Shown here piece after piece: positions 42,292-50,588 of a stretch of DNA of 64,000 nt. Source of the stretch: Ruegeria_B marisflavi (lineage in GTDB: Bacteria > Pseudomonadota > Alphaproteobacteria > Rhodobacterales > Rhodobacteraceae); assembly GCF_025673445.1 (NCBI RefSeq), contig NZ_JAOVQN010000001.1, positions 310,001 through 374,000 on the forward strand, in the 5' to 3' direction. The notes below the pieces were generated by a model. The model was not told where the DNA came from and did not search any database. It saw only the letters and a list, made by a program, of their open reading frames with translations. The first letter of the stretch is position 1, and the number at the start of each line of letters is the position of its first letter. The translations under genes were made by a program, and so were the position numbers.

Positions 42292-43317
42292 TCAGCGCCG
42301 CTTCAAGGTGTCGCCATAGCTGATCTTGGGCTCCAGCGTGATCCGCGTCTCGATTTCGGCCTCGGGGTCCTCCAGCCGTTTGGCGATGATCTCGGCGGCC
42401 TTGCGCCCAATCTCCAGCCGACAGGCATCCATCGTGGCCAGCTTGCGCGGCAAACCTTGGAGAAGCTCCACATTGTTGAAGCCCGCCAGGCCGATCTGGC
42501 CGGGAATGTCGATCCCCTGTTCGAGCAGATAGAGCAGACCGCCCGCCGCGATCATGTCATTGGAGTAATAGAGGAAATCGAGGTCCGGCGAGCGTTCCAG
42601 CATGGCCTGCGTCATCTCGCGCCCCTTGGCCAGCGCCGAACCGCCGGAGTAGAACTCGCGATCCTCGATCTCGACCCCGTTCTTGCCCAACACCTCGGTG
42701 AAGCCTTCGAACCGTTTGCGGGCGCGGTAATCGAGCGGCATCTTGGTGCCCATGAAGCCGATCCGGCGATAACCCGCCTTGAGGATCGCCTGCGCCATCT
42801 CGCGCCCGGCGCGGCGGTGCGAAATGCCCACCATCGCATCGACCGGCTTGCCGTCGCTATCCATGATCTCGACCACCGGAATGCCGGCCGCATCCAGCAT
42901 GGCGCGCGCCGCTTCGGAATGCTCCAGCCCTGCGATGATCACGCCCGAGGGGCGCCACGAGAGCATCTCGTAAAGCACCTTTTCCTCTTTCTCGGGGAGA
43001 TAGTCGGTGACCCCGACCACCGGTTGCAACTCAGTGTCTTCCAGCACCTGGTTGATGCCGGTCAACACCTCGGGGAACACCATGTTCGACAGGGACGGGA
43101 TAATTACCGCCACGAGGTTGACCCGGTTTGACGCCAGCGCACCGGCGATTTTATTTGGAACGTATCCCAGTTCCTTGGCTGCGGCGAGCACGCGGGCACG
43201 GGTTGCATCCGAAACATCCCCCCGATTGCGCAATACGCGGCTGACGGTCATTTCCGAAACCCCCGAAGCTTCGGAGACATCTCGAAGGGTGAGCGGGCGT
43301 TTTGTGTCGGTTGTCAA
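42292..43317 (-). CDS. LacI family transcriptional regulator (GntR/gluconate-type)
   Basis: A 341-residue repressor. The helix-turn-helix and hinge are at residues 9-60 (LTLRDVSEASGVSEMTVSRV and a GYVPNKIAGALAS hinge). A periplasmic-binding-protein-like sugar domain follows, with LVAVIIPSLSNMVFPEVL and GLAGFNNVELLQGLPRKLAT. It most resembles LacI members controlling gluconate or related sugar-acid genes. No sugar genes are adjacent; only the YcaQ-like gene follows. A candidate operator, TGCTAGC-GCGAACA, lies at 43352-43365 upstream. Confidence 0.92.
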   Translation of the reverse strand: MTTDTKRPLTLRDVSEASGVSEMTVSRVLRNRGDVSDATRARVLAAAKELGYVPNKIAGALASNRVNLVAVIIPSLSNMVFPEVLTGINQVLEDTELQPVVGVTDYLPEKEEKVLYEMLSWRPSGVIIAGLEHSEAARAMLDAAGIPVVEIMDSDGKPVDAMVGISHRRAGREMAQAILKAGYRRIGFMGTKMPLDYRARKRFEGFTEVLGKNGVEIEDREFYSGGSALAKGREMTQAMLERSPDLDFLYYSNDMIAAGGLLYLLEQGIDIPGQIGLAGFNNVELLQGLPRKLATMDACRLEIGRKAAEIIAKRLEDPEAEIETRITLEPKISYGDTLKRR

Positions 43318-43350
43318 CGGCGTACCTGCACTGATTTGATTTATACTTGG

Positions 43351-43366
43351 ATGCTAGCGCGAACAG
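43351..43366 (-). promoter_or_regulatory. Candidate LacI-type operator upstream of the LacI gene
   Basis: ATGCTAGCGCGAACAG is an imperfect palindrome centred on the CG step (two mismatches between arms), resembling TGNTAGCGCTANCA-type LacI sites. On the minus strand TATAAA lies just downstream and could serve as -10. It would give autoregulation. Confidence 0.4.
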
Positions 43367-43436
43367 GTCGGCACGTTCAACTGCTACGCATTGTCCGATG
43401 ACAAGCCTCTCAAACCTCGTTAGAGAGGGCCCCGGC

Positions 43437-43513
43437 GGCCCCGTGGCTCAATTGGATAGAGCAGCCCCCTCCTAAGGGGCAGGTTACAGGTTCGAATCCT
43501 GTCGGGGTCACCA
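43437..43513 (+). tRNA. tRNA-Arg (anticodon CCT), CCA encoded
   Basis: A 77-base cloverleaf. The acceptor GGCCCCG (43437-43443) pairs with CGGGGTC (43503-43509, one G-U). Discriminator A and CCA (43511-43513) follow. The anticodon stem GCCCC/GGGGC (43464-43468 and 43476-43480) encloses CTCCTAA with anticodon CCT at 43471-43473. The T arm is ACAGG TTCGAAT CCTGT. It reads the AGG codon, which is rare in GC-rich genomes. The gene is whole, and I see no attached integrase or repeat of its 3' end. Confidence 0.96.
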
Positions 43514-43536
43514 GCATCTGGCGAAGAGAATATCCC

Positions 43537-44466
43537 TCAGGGGGCGCTCACCCAGGCGATGAAGGCCGGAACGGTCAGGATGGATGCGGCTGTCGACAGC
43601 AGGATCGCGGCCGAGACACGTTGCGGGGCGACGCCGTAATGCGCGGCCAGCATATAGACGTTGCCAGCGACCGGAAGCGCTGCTGCGGAAATGGCCACCG
43701 AGGCGGTGAACGCATCGACCGGAAACACCCACAGTACCGCAAGCGCCACCAGCATTGGGTGTACGATCAGCTTACAGAAACTCAGCCAGGCCGCGATCTG
43801 TACCCGTTCGGCCGACCGCTCGGCCAGAGAAGCACCGATGGCGAACAAGGCGCCGGGGGTTGCAGCACCCCCAAGGATGGTCAGGAAGTCGTTCATCGGG
43901 GCGGGTACCGGCAACTCGATGGCCGACCACGCCAAGCCAGCAGAGATTGAGACGATCATCGGGTTCCTGACCAGCCCGAGACCGATCAGGCGCAGGGTGG
44001 CAAGGGTCAGGCGCCCGTCGCGTCCGCCGTTGATCAGGATCACGATGAGAGACGAGAACACGACCAGATCGACCGAAAGGATCAGCATGATCGGCCCGAT
44101 CGCCGCTTCGCCAAACAAGAGCGCAAGCATCGGCAGCCCCAGAAATCCGGTATTGCCAATGGCTGCACATTGCGCCTCGACTGCCGCCGTCGGGACGTCG
44201 AGACGCCTCAGAAAAGCGACCAGCATCCCGATGCCGTAAACGCCTGCAGTACCCCAAAGATACCCGGCGACGAGCTGGCCATCGAAAATCTCGTTGAATG
44301 GCAGGTTGGCGGAGAACCGGAATAGCATCGCCGAAAGGGCGAAGAAGAACACGAACTTGGTCAGATAAGCGGTGGCTTCAGGGCTGAAGAAACGGCTGCG
44401 CCCGGCCCAGAAGCCCAAGCCAATAATGGCAAAGAACGGGAGTGTGCGCAGAAAGATCTCGACCAT
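43537..44466 (-). CDS. AEC family transporter (auxin efflux carrier type)
   Basis: A 309-residue inner-membrane carrier with about ten hydrophobic segments, opening MVEIFLRTLPFFAIIGLGFW. Features of the AEC/MdcF family include FVFFFALSAMLFRFSANLPF and AAIGNTGFLGLPMLALLFGE (the crossover region with NTGFLG), and ALPVAGNVYMLAAHYGVAP near the end. Members export organic acids or auxin-like molecules; substrate here is unknown. It starts 45 bases after the mbfA stop on the same strand and may share its transcript. Confidence 0.88.
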   Translation of the reverse strand: MVEIFLRTLPFFAIIGLGFWAGRSRFFSPEATAYLTKFVFFFALSAMLFRFSANLPFNEIFDGQLVAGYLWGTAGVYGIGMLVAFLRRLDVPTAAVEAQCAAIGNTGFLGLPMLALLFGEAAIGPIMLILSVDLVVFSSLIVILINGGRDGRLTLATLRLIGLGLVRNPMIVSISAGLAWSAIELPVPAPMNDFLTILGGAATPGALFAIGASLAERSAERVQIAAWLSFCKLIVHPMLVALAVLWVFPVDAFTASVAISAAALPVAGNVYMLAAHYGVAPQRVSAAILLSTAASILTVPAFIAWVSAP

Positions 44467-44511
44467 GTTCGATCTGGTAACATTTTCTGACCTGATGGCA
44501 AGAGTGGCCGT

Positions 44512-45486
44512 CTAGCCGCTGCCGATAAGGACACCAGCGGCCAAGACCAGCGCACCGCCAAGAACAACCTGGAAGGCCGCGCGAAAGAACGGGGTCTCCA
44601 TATACCGGTTCTGAATCCAGGCGATGGCCCAAAGCTCGAAGAAAACGATGATCACTGCGATCGTCGTTGCGGTCCAGAAATCAGGGATCAGGTAAGGCAG
44701 CGCGTGACCCAGGCCGCCGAGTGTGGTCATCACGCCGGACGCGATACCGCGTTTGACCGGGGAACCACGCCCCGAAAGCTCGCCATCGTCCGAGGCGGCC
44801 TCGGTAAAGCCCATCGAGATACCGGCGCCGACAGATGCGGCCACGCCCACCAGGAACGTGGTCCAGGTGTCCTGTGTCGCAAAGGCGGTAGCAAAGATCG
44901 GAGCCAGGGTCGAAACCGATCCGTCCATCAGGCCGGCAAGGCCCGGCTGTACCCAGGTCAGGATGAACTGGCGCCGCGCGGTGGCTTCCTCTTGTGCGCG
45001 GCTGTCCTCATCAAGATGAGCCTCCTCCAACTCGGTTGCGGTGGCTTGATGGCCGGCTTCCGCCGCTGCCAGATCCCCCAACAGCTTGCGTGTGGCCGCA
45101 TCGGTCGAGCGCGCGGCGGCGGCAAGATAGAAACGTTCGGCGTCACGCTCCATTGCTTCGGCCTCGGTCCGGATACGTTCGATCCCGAGGTTCTCAACCA
45201 GCCAGACAGGGCGGCGCGCGTAGTAGCCCGCCACATGCTCGCGCCGGATCAGCGGAATTACCGAACCAAACCGACGCTCGTGCAGAGCGATCAACTGTGC
45301 GCGATGTTCATCCTCTTCTGCGGCCATGCCATCGAACATGCGGGCCGACGCGGGAAAGTCGGCACGCAAAAGCTCGGCATAGGACCGGTAGATGCGCGCA
45401 TCGTCTTCTTCCGAGGAGATCGCCAGTGCGATGACTTCCTGCTCGGACAGGTCGCGGAAATGTTTGCGATAGGAAAGAAAGCGCAT
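44512..45486 (-). CDS. mbfA: Membrane-bound ferritin-like iron exporter (MbfA; rubrerythrin-VIT1 fusion)
   Basis: A 324-residue fusion. The N-terminal erythrin/ferritin-like di-iron domain (about 1-165) has E-x-x-H motifs such as EEDDARIYRSYAELL, AAEEDEHRAQLIALHERRFG and AAAEAGHQATATELEEAHL. The C-terminal half is a VIT1/CCC1-type membrane domain with about five segments (QPGLAGLMDGSVSTLAPIFA). MbfA exports iron and protects against peroxide under iron excess in alphaproteobacteria and is repressed by Irr. I chose the ATG at 45486; an upstream TTG at 45498 is unlikely. An Irr-box-like palindrome lies just upstream. Confidence 0.93.
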   Translation of the reverse strand: MRFLSYRKHFRDLSEQEVIALAISSEEDDARIYRSYAELLRADFPASARMFDGMAAEEDEHRAQLIALHERRFGSVIPLIRREHVAGYYARRPVWLVENLGIERIRTEAEAMERDAERFYLAAAARSTDAATRKLLGDLAAAEAGHQATATELEEAHLDEDSRAQEEATARRQFILTWVQPGLAGLMDGSVSTLAPIFATAFATQDTWTTFLVGVAASVGAGISMGFTEAASDDGELSGRGSPVKRGIASGVMTTLGGLGHALPYLIPDFWTATTIAVIIVFFELWAIAWIQNRYMETPFFRAAFQVVLGGALVLAAGVLIGSG

Positions 45487-45502
45487 CCGGCATCCCAACT
45501 GG

Positions 45503-45543
45503 TTAGAATGATTCTAAGATATCATCGGCCGACAGGCTTGCAA
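45503..45543 (-). promoter_or_regulatory. mbfA promoter with Irr box (iron control element)
   Basis: TTAGAAT-G-ATTCTAA (45503-45517) is a perfect 7-base inverted repeat matching the ICE pattern I recall for Irr. On the minus strand a -35 TTGCAA (45538-45543), a 16-base spacer and a -10 TATCTT (45516-45521) precede it. The box therefore overlaps the -10 end and the start site, 17 bases before the mbfA ATG, fitting repression by Irr when iron is low. Confidence 0.82.
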
Positions 45544-45618
45544 CCCGTTTGGCCCGAATCGTTGAAACTCTAGCCCCTGCTCCATACGTTGGAAAAACAG
45601 AATATCTGAGGAGTGAGG

Positions 45619-46236
45619 ATGACGCAGGCCGCAACCATCGTGCGTACCGGGCGCAAGTTCGAGCAAGTGCTGAGAGGTGCGCGCGAGGTCTTTATGGCGG
45701 ACGGCTTCGAAGGTGCAAATGTCGACGACATCGCACGCGCAGCGGGTGTGTCCAAGGCAACGCTCTACAGCTATTTCCCCGACAAACGGCTGCTGTTCAT
45801 CGAGGTGGCGCAGACTGAATGCCAGTTGATGGCCGAACGCATCCTGTCGATGATCGACGAATCCCGCCCGGCGCGTGAAGTTCTGACAATCACCGCGACA
45901 CAGCTGGTTGCGTTTCTTACTTCCGATTTCGCACAACAGGTTTTTCGCATCTGTCTTGCGGAACGCGACCGCTTTCCCGAATTGGCCCGCGCCTTTTACG
46001 CGGCGGGCCCCGAGAACGGGCAGCGCCGCATCTGCGAATATCTCGAAAAGGCGGTCTCCAAGGGCGAGTTGCTTGTCGAAGATATCCCGATGGCCGCCGA
46101 GCAGTTCTCGGAGTTGTGTAAGACCCGGCTTTGGACCCGGGCAGTGTTTGGCATCCAGAACCGCTTTTCCCAGGTTGAAATAGACGAAGTGGCCCTCCAA
46201 GCCGTCGACATGTTCATGGCGCGCTACGGCGCCTGA
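45619..46236 (+). CDS. TetR family transcriptional regulator
   Basis: A 205-residue regulator divergent from mbfA. The N-terminal DNA-binding helices (KFEQVLRGAREVFMADGFEG, then VDDIARAAGVSKATLYSYFP) are intact. The C-terminal ligand domain (FRICLAERDRFPELARAFYA) resembles the AcrR-C-terminal group. GAGGAGTGAGG precedes the ATG at 45619. The ligand is unknown. It could control mbfA or the AEC transporter across the 130-base intergenic region, but no operator other than the Irr box is evident there. Confidence 0.9.
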   Translation: MTQAATIVRTGRKFEQVLRGAREVFMADGFEGANVDDIARAAGVSKATLYSYFPDKRLLFIEVAQTECQLMAERILSMIDESRPAREVLTITATQLVAFLTSDFAQQVFRICLAERDRFPELARAFYAAGPENGQRRICEYLEKAVSKGELLVEDIPMAAEQFSELCKTRLWTRAVFGIQNRFSQVEIDEVALQAVDMFMARYGA

Positions 46237-46238
46237 AC

Positions 46239-46266
46239 GCAAAAACGCCCGCCAAAGGCGGGCGTT
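46239..46266. terminator. Bidirectional terminator between the TetR gene and rpsO
   Basis: AACGCCCGCC (46244-46253) pairs with GGCGGGCGTT (46257-46266) around AAA. On the minus strand the stem is followed by TTTTT (AAAAA at 46241-46245 on the plus strand overlaps the stem start), making it a good rpsO terminator; it starts 31 bases after the rpsO stop. Confidence 0.82.
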
Positions 46267-46297
46267 CCAGCAAATCCGTTTCCGGGTTTGATCCGGA

Positions 46298-46567
46298 TCA
46301 GCGACGCAGGCCCAGACGTTCGATCAGCGACGCGTAACGTGCTTCGTCCTTGCCCTTCAGGTAATCCAGCAGCTTGCGGCGCTGAGCCACCAGCTTGAGC
46401 AGACCACGGCGGCCGTGGTTGTCTTTCTTGTGGGTCTTGAAGTGCTCGGTCAGGGTCGCGATGCGCGAGCTGAGGATTGCAACCTGGACTTCCGGCGAAC
46501 CGGTGTCACCGTCCTTGGTTGCATATTCTTTCATCACGCGTGCTTTTTCTTCAGCGGTAATCGACAT
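46298..46567 (-). CDS. rpsO: 30S ribosomal protein S15
   Basis: Small-subunit protein of 89 residues, the standard length, that binds 16S rRNA early in assembly. MSITAEEKARVMKEYATKDG starts it, and LTEHFKTHKKDNHGRRGLLK with the HKKDNHGRRGL loop is the rRNA-contact signature. It usually stands between truB and pnp; here two unrelated genes (RTX protein and DUF1643) separate it from truB on the same strand. Confidence 0.99.
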   Translation of the reverse strand: MSITAEEKARVMKEYATKDGDTGSPEVQVAILSSRIATLTEHFKTHKKDNHGRRGLLKLVAQRRKLLDYLKGKDEARYASLIERLGLRR

Positions 46568-46721
46568 CGGGGTCTCCTTGTGAGGTTAGAGTGAATGGCG
46601 CAGGCCGGGATGTCGTCCAGCACAGGCCCATGGAGATTGACCGCACAGGACAGGAATCCATGGCGGATGCGGGCGTATACGCGTTTATTTTTCGAAGGGC
46701 AAAGAGAAATTTCCCGAACCT

Positions 46722-47738
46722 TCAATTCGGCCAGTTTTGTTGTGCAAGAACGTTCTCGCGGATCAGCAGAACATCGGACGGAAGGACTTCGTTCTCGCTG
46801 TGCAGAACCGCGATCTGCTCGCCCTCGACGATCACCCGGGTCAAACCGGGCTGGTCCGGGTCCTTGCTGATCTCGATGACGGGATCGGTATCGCTTTCGG
46901 TATTCCAGATGACCTGCAATTGATCGACACCCGGTTCGAAATCCATGATCTGGACAGGGTCGCCGTCTGCAACCCAATGACCGGCAAAAACCGCATCTTC
47001 ACCTTCGCCGGTTGTGACGATATCGCCTGCGCCGGCAAAGATCGTGTCCTGTCCGTCCCCACCATTCAGGTAGTCGACATCCTGATCGCCTGCGGCAAGT
47101 GGCGCATGGTTCGGCCCCTCGACACCGAATAGGACATCGCTTCCAAAACCGCCGAACAGGCTGTCCGCCCCGGTCCCTCCGGCCAGCGTGTCGTTGCCGT
47201 GGCCACCATGCAGGGCATCATTGTCCGCGCCCCCGTCTAACCGGTCGTCATCCTGCCCGCCATGAATGTTATCCTGGCCCGCGCCACCTTCCAGCAGATC
47301 GTCACCAAAATGCCCGAACAGGCTATCGTCCCCGTCCCCGCCGTCGAGCATGTCGTCACCATCCTCGCCATGGAGCAGATCATCGCCCGCGTCGCCGTCG
47401 ATCAGATCGTCACCTTCCGCCCCAAAGATCGTGTCGTTTCCATCCTGGCCGGACAGCGTGTCGTTCGCGTCGTAACCGTTGATTTGGTCATTGCCGGTTC
47501 CCCCGGCGATGGCGTCCATCTCTTCCGTTCCGGGAAGTAGGAGATACTCGGTCAGATCGCCGGTTTCGCTTCCTGTTGCGGCATCTGAATTCAGTTCCAC
47601 AAGAAGTTCGGTGTTATGTTCCGGAACAAAATCATCGTCACCACTGGCCTCGCCCGACAGATTGTCATCGGTGCCCGACGACATGAGAACCATTCCCCCG
47701 ACGGCGGCCAGCCCCAACAGACTTGCGAGCATCAACAT
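46722..47738 (-). CDS. RTX (hemolysin-type calcium-binding repeat) protein
   Basis: A 338-residue acidic protein. Residues 1-21 are a hydrophobic anchor or uncleaved signal (MLMLASLLGLAAVGGMVLMS). Roughly fourteen RTX nonapeptides of the GGxGxDxux type run from about residue 75 to 240 (for example GGTGNDQIN, GQDGNDTIF, GGDGDDSLF, GGAGQDNIH). They bind calcium and form a beta-roll. The C-terminal 90 residues resemble the secretion-type tail seen after RTX blocks in roseobacters (DFEPGVDQLQVIW). There is no enzymatic domain or adjacent type I secretion genes. The N-terminal anchor suggests a membrane-attached or exported surface protein. Confidence 0.85.
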   Translation of the reverse strand: MLMLASLLGLAAVGGMVLMSSGTDDNLSGEASGDDDFVPEHNTELLVELNSDAATGSETGDLTEYLLLPGTEEMDAIAGGTGNDQINGYDANDTLSGQDGNDTIFGAEGDDLIDGDAGDDLLHGEDGDDMLDGGDGDDSLFGHFGDDLLEGGAGQDNIHGGQDDDRLDGGADNDALHGGHGNDTLAGGTGADSLFGGFGSDVLFGVEGPNHAPLAAGDQDVDYLNGGDGQDTIFAGAGDIVTTGEGEDAVFAGHWVADGDPVQIMDFEPGVDQLQVIWNTESDTDPVIEISKDPDQPGLTRVIVEGEQIAVLHSENEVLPSDVLLIRENVLAQQNWPN

Positions 47739-47833
47739 GGTGAACTCCGAACACCCCTTACCCCGCCCGAAGATATCTCATGGCGGGGGAGATCAGGTCA
47801 AAGCCTTTTGGATCAGATGGTTAACAGGATTGG

Positions 47834-48340
47834 TCAAGCCCAAAGCGTGGGCTGCTGGCTATATCCGATGTACAGTGGATGTTTGGGGTGGCCATCCTTG
47901 GTCAGCCCAAGGTGAAACAGCGGCAACCCGGTTTTCCGAAGCAGCCGTTCGACATCAGGCCCACGATCCAGATGTGCGCCATGCGCGCCCCAGGCGGCCA
48001 CAATCTGATCCGCCCAATCCGCGCCCTCGAGGATGGTGCGGTCGTTCTCTGGCCCGACTGGATCCTGTGCCGCGCGCATCTTGCGCGGATCTGTGTCACG
48101 CCAGGCAAAGATATTGGTGACCTGGAAGGCGCCAAAGCCCAGCGTGCGCGCCCGCCTCTCGCAGCGTTCGACCGTGGGGTCGTTCTGCACCTCGGTCGCG
48201 GTCGAGGGATTCAACATCACGAACAGCGCCTTGCGCCCGGCCGGTTCCCAGACACGGGTCAGGCTGTAGCGGTAGCGTTCGCAGTCGGAATAGACGGCGG
48301 TTGAGGGCGCATCGCCCTTGGTATGGGAACGGGTGATCAT
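47834..48340 (-). CDS. DUF1643 domain protein
   Basis: A 168-residue soluble protein of the DUF1643 family. The signature RYSLTRVWEPAGRKALFVML with the following NPSTATEVQNDPTVERCERR (around residues 24-60) is very characteristic, as is the end KHPLYIGYSQQPTLWA. Conserved Asn, Ser, Thr and Arg residues suggest a catalytic or nucleotide-binding site, but the family function is unknown to me. It lies between truB and the RTX gene on the same strand, 45 bases downstream of truB. Confidence 0.88.
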   Translation of the reverse strand: MITRSHTKGDAPSTAVYSDCERYRYSLTRVWEPAGRKALFVMLNPSTATEVQNDPTVERCERRARTLGFGAFQVTNIFAWRDTDPRKMRAAQDPVGPENDRTILEGADWADQIVAAWGAHGAHLDRGPDVERLLRKTGLPLFHLGLTKDGHPKHPLYIGYSQQPTLWA

Positions 48341-48385
48341 CGCCCTGCCCTAGCACGCGCGCCACCCGGCGTCACGCCCCACCGC

Positions 48386-49297
48386 TTACTCGGGCCCGGC
48401 AAAGACCCGAACCGGATGCAGTTCGCCGGATTTGTAGATGCCCACCGCAACGGCGCGCCCCTCAAACGAGGCCCAAGCCTCGTCGCCATATTCGGCCTCG
48501 CCGGGATAGACCATGCCCGGATTGCCGTTGCGCAGGCGCTGAACACCCTCGGGGCTGCATTTCAACTCGGGCAGGTCGGCGAGGCCCTCTTCCAGGGGGC
48601 GCAGATAGCTGTCGAGTTCGGGCGTCTTGGCCAGAGCGTCGACCTGCTCGAGGGTGATGCCATCCTCGGCCTCGAAAGGGCCCGACCAGATGCGGCGCAG
48701 TTCGCGCACATGGCCGTGACAGCCCAGCGCGGCACCCAGGTCGCGGGCGATCGAGCGGACATATCCACCCTTGCCGCAGGTCATCTCGAGCACCACGTGA
48801 TCGGGGTCGGGCCGGTCCACCATCAGCAGTTCCTCGACCCAGAGCGGGCGGGCGGCCAGGTCCACATCCTCGCCATCGCGAGCCAGCTTATAGGCGCGCT
48901 GACCGTCGATCTTGACCGCCGAGAACTTGGGCGGAACCTGCATGATGTCGCCGAGGAACGGCGCCAGAGCATCCTTGATCTGTTTATCGGTGGGGCGCAG
49001 GTTGCTGGAAGCGATCACTTCGCCTTCGGCATCGTCGGTATTGGTCGCCTGGCCCAGGCGGACGGTAAAGACATAGGCCTTTAGCGCATCGGTGATATAG
49101 GGAACGGTCTTCGTGGCCTCGCCCAGGGCGATGGCCAGAACGCCGGTGGCCTCAGGGTCGAGCGTGCCCGCATGACCGGCCTTGTTGGCGCCCAGCGCCC
49201 AGCGCACCTTGTTGACGACGGAGGTCGAGGTGATGCCGGAGGGCTTATCCACCACCAGCCATCCCGAGATATCGCGCCCCTTGCGTTTGCGTGCCAT
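48386..49297 (-). CDS. truB: tRNA pseudouridine(55) synthase
   Basis: Makes pseudouridine 55 in the T loop of tRNAs; 303 residues. The catalytic Asp is in HAGTLDPEATGVLAIALG, with WLVVDKPSGITSTSVVNKVR before it and KGGYVRSIARDLGAALGCHG in the PUA-adjacent part. It belongs to the classical translation block of infB, rbfA, truB and rpsO. Here a DUF2233 gene is inserted between rbfA and truB. Confidence 0.97.
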   Translation of the reverse strand: MARKRKGRDISGWLVVDKPSGITSTSVVNKVRWALGANKAGHAGTLDPEATGVLAIALGEATKTVPYITDALKAYVFTVRLGQATNTDDAEGEVIASSNLRPTDKQIKDALAPFLGDIMQVPPKFSAVKIDGQRAYKLARDGEDVDLAARPLWVEELLMVDRPDPDHVVLEMTCGKGGYVRSIARDLGAALGCHGHVRELRRIWSGPFEAEDGITLEQVDALAKTPELDSYLRPLEEGLADLPELKCSPEGVQRLRNGNPGMVYPGEAEYGDEAWASFEGRAVAVGIYKSGELHPVRVFAGPE

Positions 49298-49371
49298 GTC
49301 GCCCTCATCCGATCCAAGGCGCGCCGGTTAGCCCATTGTGAAGAGGCTGTCAAACCGCGCGTCAGGTGCGG

Positions 49372-50109
49372 TCATGGAGCGCTAGCCACCACGCCCACGA
49401 TAGGCCCCATCGAAAAGCCCGGATCCGAACGTCCTAGTCGCGGCGCATAAAGGCGCGAGATGTTGCCGTCGAAATACAGGGCATTCGTTACTTTCAGCAC
49501 ATCCCGGAACAGGCTGCCGAATTCATGGAACGTGACGGCGTTGCTGGAAATGGCAAAAACCGCCCTCGTGCCGTCCGCGCTGGTGCCGACGCCGTTGCGG
49601 ATGTAACGCGACGTCGAATCCGGCAGGAACCGCGGATGCAGCGCGCCGTCGATCACCAGCATCGGCCCGGACTGGGTGGCATAGGCGCAATCGGGCCGGT
49701 CCGCATCATAGGCCAGTGTCTCGATCACATCGGCGCGTCCCGGGCGAATGCAGAAAACGCCGTTGGGCAACAGGCCAAAATTGCCTGGTCCCGCATTCGG
49801 GATAAGGCGCTTCTGTTCCTCGCCTTTTTCGACGTAGTGACCGACTGGCGAGCGGTCGGGGTGATACATGCCGGCGTTCATCGCAAAGGCCAGCCGTTTG
49901 CCCTCGGATTGCAGAGCCGAATCCACCGCCGAAAACTGCCCCAGAAGCTTGCCCTGGTCATCGTTGAGGAACAGGCGCAATTCTTCGGTGCGTGGATCGA
50001 CCTCGCACACGGTGTACAGATTGCCCTGATGCGTCAGGTCGCGGCATTCCACCGCCGCCGCAGGCCCCGCCACGGCAAACGCCAGGACAGCCGCGACGTG
50101 CCGGATCAC
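49372..50109 (-). CDS. Exported phosphodiester glycosidase-like protein (DUF2233)
   Basis: A 245-residue protein with a signal peptide (MIRHVAAVLAFAVAGPAAA, cleavage before VECRD). The rest is a DUF2233/NAGPA-type domain: LAFAMNAGMYHPDRSPVGHY, PNGVFCIRPGRADV, ATQSGPMLVIDGALHPRF and ALYFDGNISRLYAPRLG. Relatives remove alpha-linked sugars from phosphodiesters on glycoconjugates. It overlaps the rbfA stop by four bases, so this exported enzyme is translated with a ribosome-assembly factor, an unusual coupling probably reflecting compact gene order only. Confidence 0.88.
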   Translation of the reverse strand: MIRHVAAVLAFAVAGPAAAVECRDLTHQGNLYTVCEVDPRTEELRLFLNDDQGKLLGQFSAVDSALQSEGKRLAFAMNAGMYHPDRSPVGHYVEKGEEQKRLIPNAGPGNFGLLPNGVFCIRPGRADVIETLAYDADRPDCAYATQSGPMLVIDGALHPRFLPDSTSRYIRNGVGTSADGTRAVFAISSNAVTFHEFGSLFRDVLKVTNALYFDGNISRLYAPRLGRSDPGFSMGPIVGVVASAP

Positions 50110-50501
50110 TCGTCCAGATCGCGGCGCACCGCGTCCTGATCGAATATCCGCCGTGTCTCATCGAGCCGATCAAAGGTTTCGTCCAGCCGGAATCGCAGAT
50201 CCGGGGTGAACTTCAACCCCAGCTTCTTGCCGACCACCCGACGCAGCTCGTTCTTGTTGCGCGCGAGGAGTTGCAGCACATCCTCCTGCCCCTTGCCGCC
50301 CAGCGGCAGCACAAAGGCGGTCGCGATCTTCAGATCGGGCGAGATGCGCACTTCGCCCACGGTGATCGACAGACGGTTCAGGTCAGGATCGTGCACGTCG
50401 CCGCGCGCCAGCACCTCGGACAAGGTGCGGCGGATTACTTCGCCGACGCGCAGCTGCCGCTGTGACGGGCCGGGACCATCATGAAACTTGTTCTTTGCCA
50501 T
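50106..50501 (-). CDS. rbfA: Ribosome-binding factor A
   Basis: Late 30S assembly factor of the KH fold, 131 residues. SQRQLRVGEVIRRTLSEVLA is the N-terminal helix. ISPDLKIATAFVLPLGGKGQ and LKFTPDLRFRLDETFDRLDE are signature strands. A Gly/Pro/Asp-rich N-terminal extension of about 14 residues and a charged C-terminus are usual for alphaproteobacteria. It heads the minus-strand unit rbfA, DUF2233, truB. The divergent dapB starts about 90 bases away. Confidence 0.96.
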   Translation of the reverse strand: MAKNKFHDGPGPSQRQLRVGEVIRRTLSEVLARGDVHDPDLNRLSITVGEVRISPDLKIATAFVLPLGGKGQEDVLQLLARNKNELRRVVGKKLGLKFTPDLRFRLDETFDRLDETRRIFDQDAVRRDLDE

Positions 50502-50588
50502 GGTTTCGATCTACGCCCAAAGCCGGGCTTTGCCAAGCGGCCCTGAACAGGCTAGGACGCATAAGGCCAAGTACAGGAAGGACACGCC

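Noticed and set aside
43437..43513. tRNA-Arg as an integration site of a genomic island
   Set aside because: No integrase, no direct repeat of the tRNA 3' end and no change of base composition are visible on either side.
46722..47738. RTX protein as a pore-forming toxin
   Set aside because: There is no hydrophobic pore domain or acylation region, no type I secretion genes nearby, and the N-terminus is a membrane anchor.
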